A stretch of DNA of 64,000 nucleotides from Rattus norvegicus (GCF_036323735.1 NC_086026.1:50418539-50482538); one strand, 5' to 3'; numbered from the stretch's first letter, positions 20,440-31,861 are shown. The notes: a model not told the origin generated them from the letters alone. Numbers and translations are program-made.

Positions 20440-20879
20440 TTGTTTTAGGGTTTTATTGCTATGAAAAAAACATGACCTAAGCAACTTTTACAAAGGACAG
20501 CATTTAATTGAGGCTGACGTACAGTCTCAGAGGCTTAGTCCATTACTGTCGTATCGGGGAGCATGGCAGCGTGCAGGCAGACATGGTCCTGAAGAAGGAC
20601 CTGAGAGTTCTACATCTTTATTTGCAAGCAACAGAAGGGAACTAACTGTGTCACTGAGCATAGCTAGAGCGCATATACATATATCCTCAAAGCACACCTC
20701 CACAATGATACATTTCCTTCACTCCGACAAGGCCACACCCACTCCAGCAAGGCCACACCCACTCCAACAAGGTCACACCCACTCCAACAAGGCCACACCT
20801 TCTAATAGTGCCACTCCCTATGAGCCAAGCATTCAAACACAGGAGTCTATAAGGGTCATTCCTGTTTACCATACCTAGC
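20440..20879 (+). mobile_element. URR1-type DNA transposon with internal 20-bp tandem array
   Basis: GTTTTAGGGTTTTATTGCTA start, AAGGACAGCATTTAATTGAG, GGAGCATGGCAGCGTGCAGG, TAATAGTGCCACTCCCTATG and AGCATTCAAACACAGGAGTC. About 440 bp, longer than its relatives because of the array at 20721-20800. Confidence 0.85.
20721..20800. repeat. 20-bp tandem repeat, four copies, inside URR1
   Basis: Four exact-length units of the form ACTCCAACAAGGCCACACCC, each with zero to two substitutions (G, AG, T variants). Other URR1 copies in this window have one or two units. Confidence 0.95.
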
Positions 20880-21040
20880 TTGCAGAAGGCCCCTGAGTTT
20901 GATCCACAGCGCCACATGAATGGGACTGTGATCACAACTATAATCTAAACACTCCACAAATAGAGGATGCAGAATCAGAAGTTCAAGGTCATATTTGGCT
21001 GGGTTAAGGCTATCTTGAGTTGCACGAGACCCTGTGTCAA
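20880..21040 (+). mobile_element. B4-type SINE
   Basis: GAGTTTGATCCACAGCGCC (ID-like B-box) precedes a B1-like half with GAAGTTCAAGGTCATATTTG and GAGACCCTGTGTCAAAG. Confidence 0.6.
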
Positions 21041-21178
21041 AGAAACAGAGAGATGGGGAGGGGAGAGAGAGAAAGAGAGAGGAAAGGAGGAAGGGAGGAA
21101 AGGGAACAGGGAGGAAGGGGAGGAGGAGGGAGGGAAGGGAGGAGGGAAGGGGTGGATGGAAGGAAAGAGGAAGGAAGC
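21040..21178. repeat. GA/GGAA-rich polypurine tract
   Basis: About 139 bp almost free of pyrimidines on the plus strand, at the tail of a B4. Polypurine mirror-like tracts of this kind can form triplex (H-) DNA. Confidence 0.9.
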
Positions 21179-21179
21179 T

Positions 21180-22185
21180 GCATTGGAGAAGTATAGTGGC
21201 CTTTTAAATTACAAGGAATGGCTAGGTTTCTCTGAAAGGTTGTGATGCATTTGTGGGATAGCAAGTACCCAAGACTCAGAGCCACCAGGCAGCTTGGTCT
21301 CTGGCTCCTGCCTCTTTTCTGTCCTATGTTACCGCACCTGTAGATGTAAAGACTCAGCCAGCAGTCCCTAGGAGGGATAACTCTCAAAACCGAAGCAAAG
21401 TGGCTCTTCTCAGGTTGCTAACAGTGAAAGTCAGCTTCTTTAGGGAGGACTCTAGATTCTTGGGGACAGCATGACTCCCTGAAATGGGACTGCCCCGCTT
21501 CCACGTTTACCCTTTTATAACCACCCCATCCTGCAAGAGCTAGTATTTCTATAAAAGAAAGTGCCTTGGTGTTTGTAATTCTATTTCTGGTCCCCATTTT
21601 CAGGACTGTCAACAGTACAGAATAAGAACGTGTATTTTCAAGACCAATGCTTGCTATTCCCAGGAGCCAATGCATTTCTCCATTTACAAAGCGGCTGGTG
21701 GTGACGTTGGCCACATGCTCTGAGCTCATCTGGTAAAGGTTCTAGCAGCTGAGTGACACTCGATCCAGAACTGAATGGCCACCCAGTGCAGGGCGCTACT
21801 ATAGGGGCTGGCTCTTAGGTGCTGCTTGGTTCTGAGGAGACTCACTCATTCACTTATTCAGGATGAGTAACAGTCCGTGGTAGCGGATGGATAGCAGATC
21901 GTTGAGTTCATTTCCTGCCCGTGGTTTCTGCACAGGAGTTTGATGGACAGAGAGAGGCATTTCAAAAATGTTCATGCAAATAGCACCGCTAGCAAAGCGG
22001 GCAATTCCCTAAGACAAACTGCTGTGCCCAGCAGCACTCACTGTGTAGTTTGCATTCCGGTGCAGCAATCCTTACAATTGATCTCCTTGACTTTGCAATC
22101 ACATCGTATAGGTGGGCTGGTGCATCATTCTTAACAAGGGTTAGAAGGAGATTAAAGACCATTCACCACCACACAGGCACCAGGT
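21180..22185. other. No recognised element
   Basis: About 1 kb of unique-looking sequence with only short frames. Confidence 0.4.
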
Positions 22186-22360
22186 ATTTTTTTGTTGACA
22201 TTTTTTTGAGAAGATTAATTTTCTTTTCAATTATGTATCTGTGTGAGGTCAGAAGAGGGTGTCCAATCCCCTGGAGCTGGAGTTATAGGCAATTGTGACT
22301 TGCCTGATGTGGGTGAGCTTGGGTCCTCTTAAAGAGCAGAAAGCAATCTTGATTCTAGAG
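22186..22360 (-). mobile_element. B2-class SINE, truncated
   Basis: GAGGTCAGAAGAGGGTGTCC, CCCCTGGAGCTGGAGTTATA and TGTGGGTGAGCTTGGGTCC. Confidence 0.65.
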
Positions 22361-22384
22361 CTAGCTTCTTTGCCCCAGAACTGG

Positions 22385-22490
22385 GAGTTTTACACACAGT
22401 TTCCTTGGATCTTTATGAGGCCTCTGTAAGGTTTCCCCTGCCTCATTTCACAGAGGAGGAGAGCAAGATTCAGTGAGCTGGAACTTACCC
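22385..22490 (-). mobile_element. MIR fragment
   Basis: GATCTTTATGAGGCCTCTGT and CCTCATTTCACAGAGGAGGA with GAGCAAGATTCAGTGA resemble reversed MIR. Confidence 0.45.
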
Positions 22491-23014
22491 TGCACTCTGC
22501 TCTATGTATCAAAAGGCGAAATCCAAGCTCCTCTCACTATGGTTTATCTCCAAGAACTCAGTCCATGCTGTCATTTGATAGCCAACCATTTGGCTTTAGG
22601 TGGCTCATTGCCCTTCATTCCCAATACACACTCCCCATTTCTAAGATGCTCTTCACTAAGTACTCTTGAGAAGAATGAGAACGTGTATTTTCAAGACAGA
22701 TATTAATGAGACCCAAGTGCCCCTCATCTTCATTAGCCTCGACAGCAGTGGATCATTGTTCATTGCAACCATCCATTATAGCACACATACCAGCAATTCT
22801 CAGTCCTTCTCACACTGGTGGGTACTGGGATGTTACCAATTTTCTTAGGAGATATTGTATCGGTTATGCATTAATTCTGAAAAGTAATAGTTAAAATTAG
22901 TATACATTTAACCTCTCAATTATTTACTGTGATTAGCACAACATAAGTATAACTGAAATTTATACCCATAGTCCAAATAGGCTAAGTTTTACCACCCTCT
23001 GAAATAGAAACATT

Positions 23015-23517
23015 TTGTCTTGCAGGAAAACTCCTTAAGCAGGAAGGTCAACAACTCAAACATTTTCAGGAAGTCCCTGAAACTGACCAGATTCACTAGT
23101 ACTCTCTCTGCTTTAGTGTAAGCAATAAAAGTTGAGGCATAAAAACCTTAAGACCAGAGAAGCTGCCTGGAAAAAGCTGAAACCAGCAGAGCTGCCTGAA
23201 GAGGTTTAGACCAACTGACATACCTGGAAAGGACATTCTCTAACCTGTTGAGCTGCCTGCAGGCTCTTTGGTGTGCTCCAGGTTCCCAGCTCTGTGAGCT
23301 GTTGCCCATGTTGAGGTAGGCTTTGAGTCATTTGTGATGCTGTAAATATCCTCTAACCCATATTACTGTAAGTAACTCCAATAAAACTTTTTGGTTCACC
23401 ATGTTGGACTTTGGTGGTATCCATACTTTGGTCTGTCATGGGCTCCCTATCTACGATGCATAGATATGTGTCTTGTGTCTCTCCAGGAAAAATTTGGTCA
23501 TTTAACAGGTCCCAACA
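23015..23517 (+). mobile_element. Probable solo LTR of a rodent endogenous retrovirus
   Basis: About 500 bp that could run from TGTCTTGC near 23016 to CCCAACA at 23517. It has AATAAA at about 23380 followed by a T-rich GTGTCTTGTGTCTCT stretch, like an LTR R/U5 boundary. No primer-binding site or internal region follows and no target duplication was found. The family is not identified; boundaries are uncertain. Confidence 0.45.
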
Positions 23518-24294
23518 TGCCAATTAAAGAGACTTACAATAGTAAAGACAACAGGAAGAGGAGATTTAATCTATGTGACCACATGGGAATGAATATGAGT
23601 TCAGTGATTCCAAAACCAACCTTCAGGGTGCTGACAGGGGCTTTAGGTTGTCAAGAGGGAGAATTAGGACAAGGGCAAGAGGTCTGAGTCACCAAGCAGT
23701 TGTCTAGACACGGTCTAGTTGATCATTGTCCCAGTTCTGGCTTGCCAGGTGGCCTGAGAAGCTGTTACAGACACAATTGCCATGCTCGAGGGGATAGATC
23801 TGGCTCCTAAGTGGTCAGAGCTTGTGCTCCTGGATATGGTCTCAGCTTTACAGATAATTGCCCTCATCATTGGTTTGGAGAAGGAGTTTGTGAGGCTTTT
23901 GCTGTTTCTAGAAGCCAAGACGAGTGCAGTTTAAGGGCGACAAATTGTCAAGACCTTTGTCCTCACGGGTACATGTAAGGAGTCAATGTTTTTTTATAGA
24001 AAGACAACAACAACAAAAATACATTTTCCAAGCTCCTGTTACTCAAATAGACCTTAAGCCCTTCTGCTCAAGGCAACTGCTGCGTCTGTTTAAACAGGGA
24101 ATGTAATTCAAATTCCATAAACTTCAGTTTTTGCACAGGTTAAATAAAAATTTAAACCATGCCGTGTTGATAAATGACAGGGTTCAAAGCCAGTGCAGAG
24201 CCTAGCATACAGAAGAGTCTGCAGGCATAAACATCGCCATGCCAAATAAGATGGTGTCAAGCCGTGGTAATGCTAAAGGAGGTGCAGGAAATAA
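23518..24294. other. No recognised element
   Basis: Unique-looking sequence, AT-rich toward the right. Confidence 0.4.
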
Positions 24295-24400
24295 CGCTTG
24301 TGAATGGGGAGGAGAGGGGAGGAGAAGAGGACACTGGGGTGGGGCATGGTGTGGCGTGGCATGGCGTGGCAGGGTGTGGCGGGGCAGGGAAGCTGGTGGT
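24295..24400 (+). repeat. G-rich tract with (GGCRTGGC) degenerate repeat
   Basis: GGGGAGGAGAGGGGAGGAG, then alternating GTGGC/ATGGC units. Several GGGG runs give plus-strand G4 potential. Confidence 0.7.
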
Positions 24401-25197
24401 AAGAGGGAGATGTTCAAACTGAGACCTGGTCACTCACTAGGAAGCAGGTAAGTTAGACAGAAATGACAGTGTTGCCCGGCATAGCTGAAGCCTGAGTTCA
24501 GGGTCTCAGGTTTGAGAGCTAACAATTGTGTTACTTCTGACCTAGCTCACTTTAGAACGGTTCTGGATCTGCTCCAGAAAAGCTTTTACAAAGCATACTA
24601 TGTAGGGTGTATGAAGGTTAAAATGAAGTGGTAAATAAATTAAAATGTAAACTTTTCAGCCCTAGAATAGGTAAGTTAGCTTATAGCCCCAGGAAGGTTA
24701 AAGAGAGATATTCCAACCATTCACAGTCTTTCACTGATGCAGTCTTCTGCTTCTGTGTTCATCTAACCACCTTGGGGAAATACTCCAGGGAGTCTGGTTT
24801 TCCCGGTCAGAAGTAGCCCTCATTTACACAGCATTTTCCATGGCTTGCGTCTGTGTCTTACACCAGTGTTGGGAAGTTAGCCATTGCTGTAACCCTTCCA
24901 GGGATGAGAAAATTAGGAGTCACCTTTCATGACTCCCCATGTCTGGCCTTATTTATATTCTAGACCATTTTATGGATCCACTGTCAGGTAAGACATACTT
25001 CGAGGGCAAGGATGTCCGCTCACAAGAATTGAAACTATGGTTGTTCGTCTAGGTGTCTCAGCCTCTCCTCACTGCTACAGGTTCCGCAAGCTCCTAGCAG
25101 TGCTGCTGGGATAAGGATTCAGAAGGTATAGCCAGACTGGCTCTCTTCCCCACAAAAACATCTGGTATGAATCAGGCCTTGCAAGGCCCCTAGAGAT
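24401..25197. other. Mostly unique; perfect donor motif at 24445-24453 (+); MIR-like scrap at about 24825-24925
   Basis: CAGGTAAGT on the plus strand has no obvious matched acceptor. The segment with CCAGGGATGAGAAAATTAGG looks like an old reversed MIR/L2 piece. Confidence 0.35.
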
Positions 25198-25213
25198 CCC
25201 CCCCCCCCCCCCC
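25198..25213. repeat. C16 homopolymer
   Basis: Sixteen consecutive C. Confidence 0.95.
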
Positions 25214-25267
25214 TGTCTTTCAAACCCAACCCAGCCATATGGATTGAGATACAGATAGGGCTTGAGA

Positions 25268-25652
25268 TACAGTGTTTAAAGTCAACCTGACTTTAAGGAA
25301 TTGACTTCAGTTGCCAACCAGACCACCACACAGCTGAGGAACTGCCTTCATCCATCAGCCTGTGGGCATGTCCTAACAGCTAATTGATGTAGGTGGGTAG
25401 ATCCATCCCTGGACAGGTGGTCCTGAGTTAAAGAAAGAAGGTAGCTGAGACAGCCAGAGAGAGCAAGCCAGTCAGCAGCATCTGCCATTGTGTTTTACTT
25501 CCGTTCCGCACTTCAGGTTCTCATCTGGAGAACCTGTCCTTGCTTCCCTTAATGACCAACTGACCCCTAAGATATAATAGACAGTTTCTTTCCCCGGATT
25601 TTTTCTGGTCACAGTGCTATCACAGCAACAGAGAAGTAAGCTAGACCCAGGG
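25268..25652 (-). mobile_element. URR1-type DNA transposon, old copy
   Basis: AGTCAACCTGACTTTAAGG, GTTAAAGAAAGAAGGTAGCTG, GAGCAAGCCAGTCAGCAGCA and CACAGTGCTATCACAGCAAC follow the URR1 order in reverse, with many substitutions. Confidence 0.65.
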
Positions 25653-26359
25653 GTGTAAGACTGTTGATCACTGGTAATACTTGGGGTAGATGGGACAGAG
25701 AGCTAAAGAGGGGAAGTGATTCAGGGACAGGTTCAACTGAGCCCTGGCCCCTCCAACTCCTAAGTTATGTGTTTTCCTGTTCCTAGGCTTTGACACCTGG
25801 GGAAGACGGCCCTTGGCTGTGAATAACAACTGCAGGATGATTTGGAAGTGCTTTTGCAGGCATGATCTTTAGGGAGGGGAAATAAAAAAAGGTCTTGAAA
25901 CTTCTAATTCTCCTGGGAAGCCCAGCCCCCACTGGGAGCCGTTTGTCCCTGGCTTCACCTTGAAGGAGTTAAAAGCCTTCCTCTATTGAAGAGGCAGAGA
26001 TGGCAGAGGGCTCAAGGAGGGAGAGAGTGAGGAGAAAGAGAAGAGGAGGCACTGAGGGGGGAGACAGGCTTGGGCCCCTGTAGCTGTTTCCTTTTGTTGC
26101 AGTGGGTTTGTGCTTGTAGGTCAAAGGCAGACGCGAAGTGGGAGGTGCATTGCAGACATGAGGACTGCAGCTGCTGGGGGATGGTGTGATGGCACTGGTC
26201 CACGGATACTCCGCAGAGGTTGGGAGGAGGGAGAGGAAGAGCCTCGGGGGTGGGAAGATGAGTAAGTAGACCCTCTTTCTTCCCCATCAGGCCACTGCTC
26301 TGGACCCGAAGCCCAGTCAGGGCTTACGGTTTGGTGTCAGGCAATAGCCACTGCTTTGG
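25653..26359. other. No recognised element
   Basis: Unique-looking, locally GA-rich (about 26000-26060). Confidence 0.4.
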
Positions 26360-26462
26360 GCTTCTGCTTTGGCTCTGTTGCTCCCACACAGCGTGACCCT
26401 GGGCAAGTCTCTGACCCACTGGTCCTCAGCTTCTTCACCTGCAAAGCAGAGATGGTGCTTTG
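26360..26462 (+). mobile_element. MIR fragment
   Basis: GTGACCCTGGGCAAGTCTCT, then GGTCCTCAGCTTCTTCACCT and GCAAAGCAGAGATGG: forward MIR core. Confidence 0.75.
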
Positions 26463-26827
26463 GAGAACAGAAGGAAACAAAAATGCCGTGCACACAGCTG
26501 CAAGCACACGGGGAAGGGCTTTATAGAGAGAGAAGAGACGCATGGTCTAGAAGGGAAGTGCCGTGGCTGCCGCGCCCTATCCAGGGAGTCCACATTGACC
26601 ACTTACCGTTTCAAGTCATTTTCAAGTGGAGCGCTCATCCCCGCAGGCCGGCTTGTCACCGGGAAGCCTTGGGAGAAGAGTTTTTCCATAGCTTCCCTCA
26701 AGGAAGGCTAAGATGGGAGGCAGGCAGAAAGGGACAGAGGAAGGGTCTGGCGTCTTTTCACCCTACTCTGCACCGATGGGTGCTGAACCCAGGATAGACA
26801 AGCAGGCTACCCCCGAGTGCTTCCTCA

Positions 26828-26940
26828 GCCCTTTTGTTTTGAGACAGGATGTCACTGTGTAGTTCAGGCCACTCTGGAACTCGCCATCCTCCTGTGGTGC
26901 TGGGATCACAGGCATGTGCCATCTTGGTTGGCTACTCAGC
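26828..26940 (-). mobile_element. B1 SINE
   Basis: TTTTGAGACAGGATGTCACT, GTGTAGTTCAGGCCACTCTG and GGTGCTGGGATCACAGGCAT. Confidence 0.85.
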
Positions 26941-27213
26941 GGAGCGCTTTTCTCTTTGTATTCTCTAGTCCTCAGTGGCTCAGGATCTCTCTGCGTTATT
27001 TACTTCAGCTCCTTTCTACTCTGCTCGGTTGCACATGAGCTGTGCAAGCACAGAAAAGAGAACAAAGAAGGAACAGTAACTCCCTAAGCCTTTGGATGCT
27101 ATATTGGTGATCACAGATTTGTCCCATGACTGTCATGTCATATGATCCTTCCAGAAGAGTGCCTACTATGTGCACTCTATCTTACAGGTAGGAATGGGTA
27201 TGTATGTATTGTG

Positions 27214-27214
<1 letters not shown>

Positions 27215-27254
<40 letters not shown>
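27215..27254. repeat. (CA)n microsatellite
   Basis: About 20 CA units, then a short GAGAGACAGAGAGACACAG tail. Confidence 0.97.
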
Positions 27255-27257
<3 letters not shown>

Positions 27258-27766
27258 AGAGACAGAGAGACACAGAGGACACAGAGAGAGAACGCAGTGG
27301 AGCCCAACCTCCGAGAATTGGGGTATAGAGCTTGGGTTCTCTTCCTCTTCCTCTGTGTCTACCTCAGAGTTGACATGGCGAGGTCATTCAAGGGCCAATG
27401 TGAACAGGTCTCTAAAGAAATCTGTATATTATAAGAACTAGAATAAGAACTATCTATGAAATATTGGGAGTTTCTATTCAAATTCTTTCTATCAGCCCAA
27501 CTCAAACACAACTGGGCCACTGCCTTTTGTTTCTCAGGGGAATTCAGAATCACCCTGCTAGAAAAAAGTCACAGCTTTCCTTGGTGCTCAGAAAACAAAA
27601 TTGACACTTAGAAAGTCACCCATGCAGTTAAATGGAGGAACATAGGTCTCTGATATTGTAGTGGCTTCCCTTCTTGCAGATGGAAAGACAGCATTGGGAA
27701 ATGTCTCCGTAAGACTAGAACTCAAGAGAACAAATGTGTGCTCACTTATCCACAGAATAGTCCTTT

Positions 27767-27769
<3 letters not shown>
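27255..27769. other. No recognised element beyond the GA-rich edge
   Basis: Unique-looking; GAGAGACAGA-type sequence fades out by about 27290. Confidence 0.4.

Positions 27770-27805
<36 letters not shown>
27770..27805. repeat. (AG)n microsatellite at a B2 tail
   Basis: Eighteen AG units abutting the reversed B2. Confidence 0.95.
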
Positions 27806-27808
<3 letters not shown>

Positions 27809-27969
27809 CCTGTATGTGAACACACTGTGGCTGCCCTCAGACACATCAGAAGAGGGCATCAGATCCCATTACAGACGGTTGTGAGCCACCATGTGGTTGC
27901 TGGGAATTGAACTCAGGACCTCTGGCAGATCCGTCAGCGTTCTTAACTGTTGAGCCATCTCTCCAGCCT
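27803..27969 (-). mobile_element. B2 SINE
   Basis: ATCAGAAGAGGGCATCAGAT, GGTTGTGAGCCACCATGTGG and TTGAGCCATCTCTCCAGCC. Confidence 0.93.
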
Positions 27970-28024
27970 GAGTAGTTCATTTTAAAGATAGTTTCATTAC
28001 CTCTGTACTAAGAGTAGTCAGAAT

Positions 28025-28595
28025 GTCTTAGTTAGGGTTTCTATTGCTGTAAAATTGCTGTAAAGATACTCCATGACCACAGCAACTTTATTTATTCACA
28101 GATTTGTTGGTTTGTTTGTTTGAGGCAGGGTTTCCCTGCGTAGCCCTGGCTCTCCTGGAACTTGTTTTCTAGACAAGACTGACCTCAAACTCAGAGGTTC
28201 ACCTGCCTCTGCCTCCCAAGTGCTGAGATCAAAGGTGTGAGATATGCGCCACCACCAGGTTTGATCATGGCTACTCCTATGAAGAAAAACATTTAATTGG
28301 GGTTGGCTTATGGTGTAGAGGTTTGGTTCATTGTCATCATGGCAGGAAGCATGGCAGCACGCAGGCAGACATGGTGCTAGAGAAGAAGCAGAGAGTTCTA
28401 ATCTGGATCAGCAAGCAGGAGAAAGATTGGGTGAGCCACTGGGCCTTGCTTGAGCTTCTGAAGCCTCAAAGCCCAACTCTAGTGGCACACTTCCTCCAAC
28501 AAGGCCACACCTATCCAACAACACCACACATCCTAATAGTGCCACTTCCTGTGGGCCTATGGGGGCCGTTTTCATTCAAACCACCACACAGACTA
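28025..28595 (+). mobile_element. URR1-type DNA transposon split by a B1 insertion
   Basis: It starts TGTCTTAGTTAGGGTTTCTA, continues to GACCACAGCAACTTTATTTA, is interrupted by the B1 at 28105-28258, resumes at AAAAACATTTAATTGGGG and ends TTTTCATTCAAACCACCACA. Confidence 0.88.
28105..28258 (-). mobile_element. B1 SINE nested in URR1
   Basis: TTGTTTGTTTGAGGCAGGGT, TAGCCCTGGCTCTCCTGGAA and CTCCCAAGTGCTGAGATCAA. It separates two URR1 parts that are collinear with other copies, so it inserted later. Confidence 0.9.
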
Positions 28596-28881
28596 AGAGT
28601 CCAGAGTCCATGGTGTTAGTGTTAAAAGGTCATTAAGGTTATCAGCTACATCAAAAATGGACTTGCAGATGATAGTGTATGCTTAAAGGATGCTGAACTG
28701 AGAGTGGAGGTAAAACCATGAGTGTCATCCAAGCTTCCTGAGGTAACAGAGATTGGTAACGCCCTGATCTTCAAGACAAGGGCTCTCAGAACAAAATGGG
28801 TTCACCTGGACCTCCAAGCTTGTCCTAGAGATAGCTCTTAAATGATTTTCTCCTGTCTAAGATGAACTCTTGAAGACATTG

Positions 28882-29283
28882 TCTTAGTTAGGGGTTTCAT
28901 TGCTATAAAGAGACAGCATGACCACAGCAACTCTTATAAAGGACAACGTTTAACGGGGGCTGGCTTACATACAGTTTCAGAGGTTCAATCCATTATCATC
29001 ATGGCGGAAACATGGCAGCATTCAGGCAGGCAGATATGGTGCAGGAGAAGCTGAGAGTGCCACATCTTGGTCTGCAGGCAGCAGAAGGTGACTGTGTCAT
29101 TGGACATAGTTGGCGTATAGGAGACCTTAAAACTCACTGTCTCTCTACAGTGACACACTTCCTCCAACAAGACCATACCTACGCCAACAAGGCTACACTT
29201 TCTAATTAGTGCCACTCGATATGGGCCGAGCATTCCAACACATGAATCTATGGGAGGGGGCAGATCTATTCAAACCACCACAG
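28882..29283 (+). mobile_element. URR1-type DNA transposon, near full length
   Basis: From TGTCTTAGTTAGGGGTTTCA to TATTCAAACCACCACAG, about 400 bp, with CATTATCATCATGGCGGAAA in the middle. Confidence 0.88.
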
Positions 29284-29374
29284 ACATACACATGGGCAGA
29301 CATCTGAGGTCCCAGAATTCAGAAGACTGAGATAGGAGAATTTCGAGGCCAGCCTAGGTGAGGGTGAGGAATAT

Positions 29375-29765
29375 AGAGATAAGAGAGAGAGAGAGAGACA
29401 GAGAGAGAGACAGAGAGACAGAGACAGACAGAGATGGACAGAGACAGAGAGACAAAGACAGAGAGACAGACAGAGACGGACAGAGACAGAGAGACAAAGA
29501 CAGAGAGACAGACAGAGACAGAGAGAGACAGAAGACAGAGACAGAGAGACAGAGACAGAGAGACAGACAGAGACAGAGAGACAGAGACAGAGAGACAAAC
29601 AGACAGACAGAAACAGAGACAGAGACAGAAAACAGACAGAGAGGCAGAGACAGAGACAGAAGACAGAGACAGAGAGACAGAGACAGAGAGAGACAGAGAC
29701 AGGAAGACAGAGACAGAAGACAGAGACAGAGAAACAGAGACAGAGAAAAAGAGACAGAGACAGAG
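29375..29765. repeat. (GAGACA)n array, about 390 bp
   Basis: Nearly pure GAGACAGAGACAGAC-type hexamer/tetramer mixture, plus-strand purine-rich. Long frames rich in Arg, Asp, Glu and Thr in several registers are artefacts of the array. Confidence 0.95.
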
Positions 29766-30205
29766 TCAGCCTTTGGATTTTAACTGTACCATGGACTCAT
29801 CTCCTTGCTGAGAACACTCTTCTCTGAGCCCCAGAGTCATTTTCTTTAGTGTAGCACAAGGCCCCATGTGGAGGTCTGTCATGACAGGCTTGTGTGACTG
29901 TCTATAACGGAAATGAAAGTTAAGTCTGGGGTCCTAGTCCCAGGCATGACCTTTGCTTCTACTTCCTTTCATGGAAGAATAAATTTTCAGTCTAGGGCTC
30001 ACGAGCTCATTATTTATGTAAGTGTTACACTAGGGCCTAAGGACCCAAGGCTGCCCTCTTGACAAGAGACCAAAGAGCTGAAGAGATCTAGAATAGGCAG
30101 TGTGGCCCAAGAGATCCATGAGGATGGCAACTATGGGACCAGAGAATAAACTAGTCTTGGCTTTCCTGTTCACCCTCTGTAGGTAAAGTACACTTTCATT
30201 GTTTG
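29766..30205. other. No recognised element
   Basis: Unique-looking sequence. Confidence 0.4.
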
Positions 30206-30366
30206 AAATTCTTTTACATTTAAGTTTATTCGCATGTACATGCATGTCAGAGCGTGCATGTAGAGAGAGGTCAGAAAACAGCCCTGGCAAATGTGGATTC
30301 TGAGGATGAGACTTGGGTTGTTGTGTTTGTCAGGAAGTGCCTTTACCTACTAAGCTCTCTCACAGG
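30206..30366 (-). mobile_element. B2/B3-class SINE, diverged
   Basis: TTTAAGTTTATTCGCATGTA, GAGAGGTCAGAAAACAGCCC and CTTTACCTACTAAGCTCTCT. Confidence 0.6.
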
Positions 30367-30387
30367 CATTGATAAGGGACGTTTTAT

Positions 30388-30560
30388 AAAGCCAGACCTG
30401 AGGCGGAGCAGTGGTGCACACACCTTTGATCCCAGGACCCCAGAGGCAGAAGGAGGCAGATCTCTGAGTTTGAGGCCAGCCTGATCTACAGGATCTGAGT
30501 TCCAGGATATCTAGGGCTAGACAGAGAAACCCTGTCTCAAAAACAAAACAAAAACCAAAA
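30388..30560 (+). mobile_element. B1 SINE, near full length
   Basis: GAGCAGTGGTGCACACACCT, GAGTTTGAGGCCAGCCTGAT and GAAACCCTGTCTCAAAAACA with an A-rich tail. Confidence 0.92.
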
Positions 30561-30579
30561 CAATAAATAAAATCAAATC

Positions 30580-30690
30580 AGACCTGAGCTGTGCCCAGTT
30601 GCTCAAGCTGGTAATATCAACTTCTGAGGAAGCCAAAACAGGAGAATCACAAGTTCAAGCCCCATCTGGGATACAGTGAGGTCAGGACTC
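30580..30690 (+). mobile_element. B1-like fragment, old
   Basis: TGAGGAAGCCAAAACAGGAG and AGTTCAAGCCCCATCTGGGA. Confidence 0.5.
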
Positions 30691-31861
30691 AGGCAATCTA
30701 GTGAAAATGTGTGTCTGTGCTCTGGAACACAGACAGGGCATGGGGAACTCTGGTGTAAGAGACATGGCAGTAGTGAGAGGGTCTGGTTTTATAAGAATCC
30801 AAGGACACACGGGTAGCACTAGTGATATTAATCTGGGTGTGCAGCAGTTGGACAATGACCTGGAAACCAGCTGGAAACGGAGTTGGACATGTGTGATGAG
30901 AGTTACAACCAGACTGTCATCCTCCACGAAGCCAGTGCCTGTGGGCCTCTGTGCTTGTCACTCTGCAGAGAGGACTGAGCATGACAGACAAACATGGAAT
31001 CCCAATCAAGCCTGGGTCACGAGGGACCAGAGACTGTTGAAGTCAGCCTGGAACTATTCTTTACGACCGGGAAGCAAGGTAGATGATACACCTTCCGCTC
31101 CAAGCCATGGGCTACTGCCGCCTTGATTCTTAGTGGTGCTTTGAGAGTTGTCCCGTGAAGTCAGCTACACATGTCTCCTGGTTTGGGTTCAGATTACAAT
31201 CAACCCACCTCCCTAAGGGGGGGGGGAAACATTTCCGGTTTGGAGATCGGAGCCCATCTGTTTCTCATTTTATCTCCAGTCTTGAAGACTCCATGGCGTA
31301 TATGCTCTCCCCGCTCCTACCTTAAGAACACACAGCCAGCTGGAAGCAAAGTGGCCTCCCTTATACTCGACGACCTTTGTCCAAGTGAGAATGATGTGTA
31401 CAGTGGGGGTTGCATGGGGAATTCCTTGTTTCCATGCGGAACAGGCAAGGTGCCTGACTTAAAATGTTTTTCATGACATTTAAAATTCTGTATTTAATTG
31501 GAAAAAAATACAAGCAAATACAAGCAAACAGTACACAAAACCATGTCTAATGAACTGGGAGGCAATAGATGTTTCCATCCTAATGTCCTCAACAGTCATT
31601 TGCGTAACGGGAGGCAGCAGTTGGTTTGCTGATCAGATGGGTGTGAACTCTGGCTCTGAACAGGCATCTTGGACGCTGCAGCTCTTCCCTCCTGGGATTC
31701 AGGAGCAGGGAGCTGTCTCTTGGAACCAACCCTGTTTTCCTTTGTCTCACAGGTCCCTCTTGTGTTGGCTGTGAGCATTGTCTTGCTCTGCACCTTGAAA
31801 CAGGAGACCTATTTTGTGAGTTCATCATTATTGCAGCCAGTGTCCTGCTCTTTCATCACAC
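30691..31861. other. Apparently unique low-repeat block
   Basis: About 1.2 kb with only a G9 run near 31219-31227. Frames of up to about 140 codons occur but have no recognisable protein signature. Confidence 0.4.

Noticed and set aside
29358..29811. Arg/Glu/Asp/Thr-rich frames of 125 and 141 codons
   Set aside because: They arise from the GACAGA array in more than one register.
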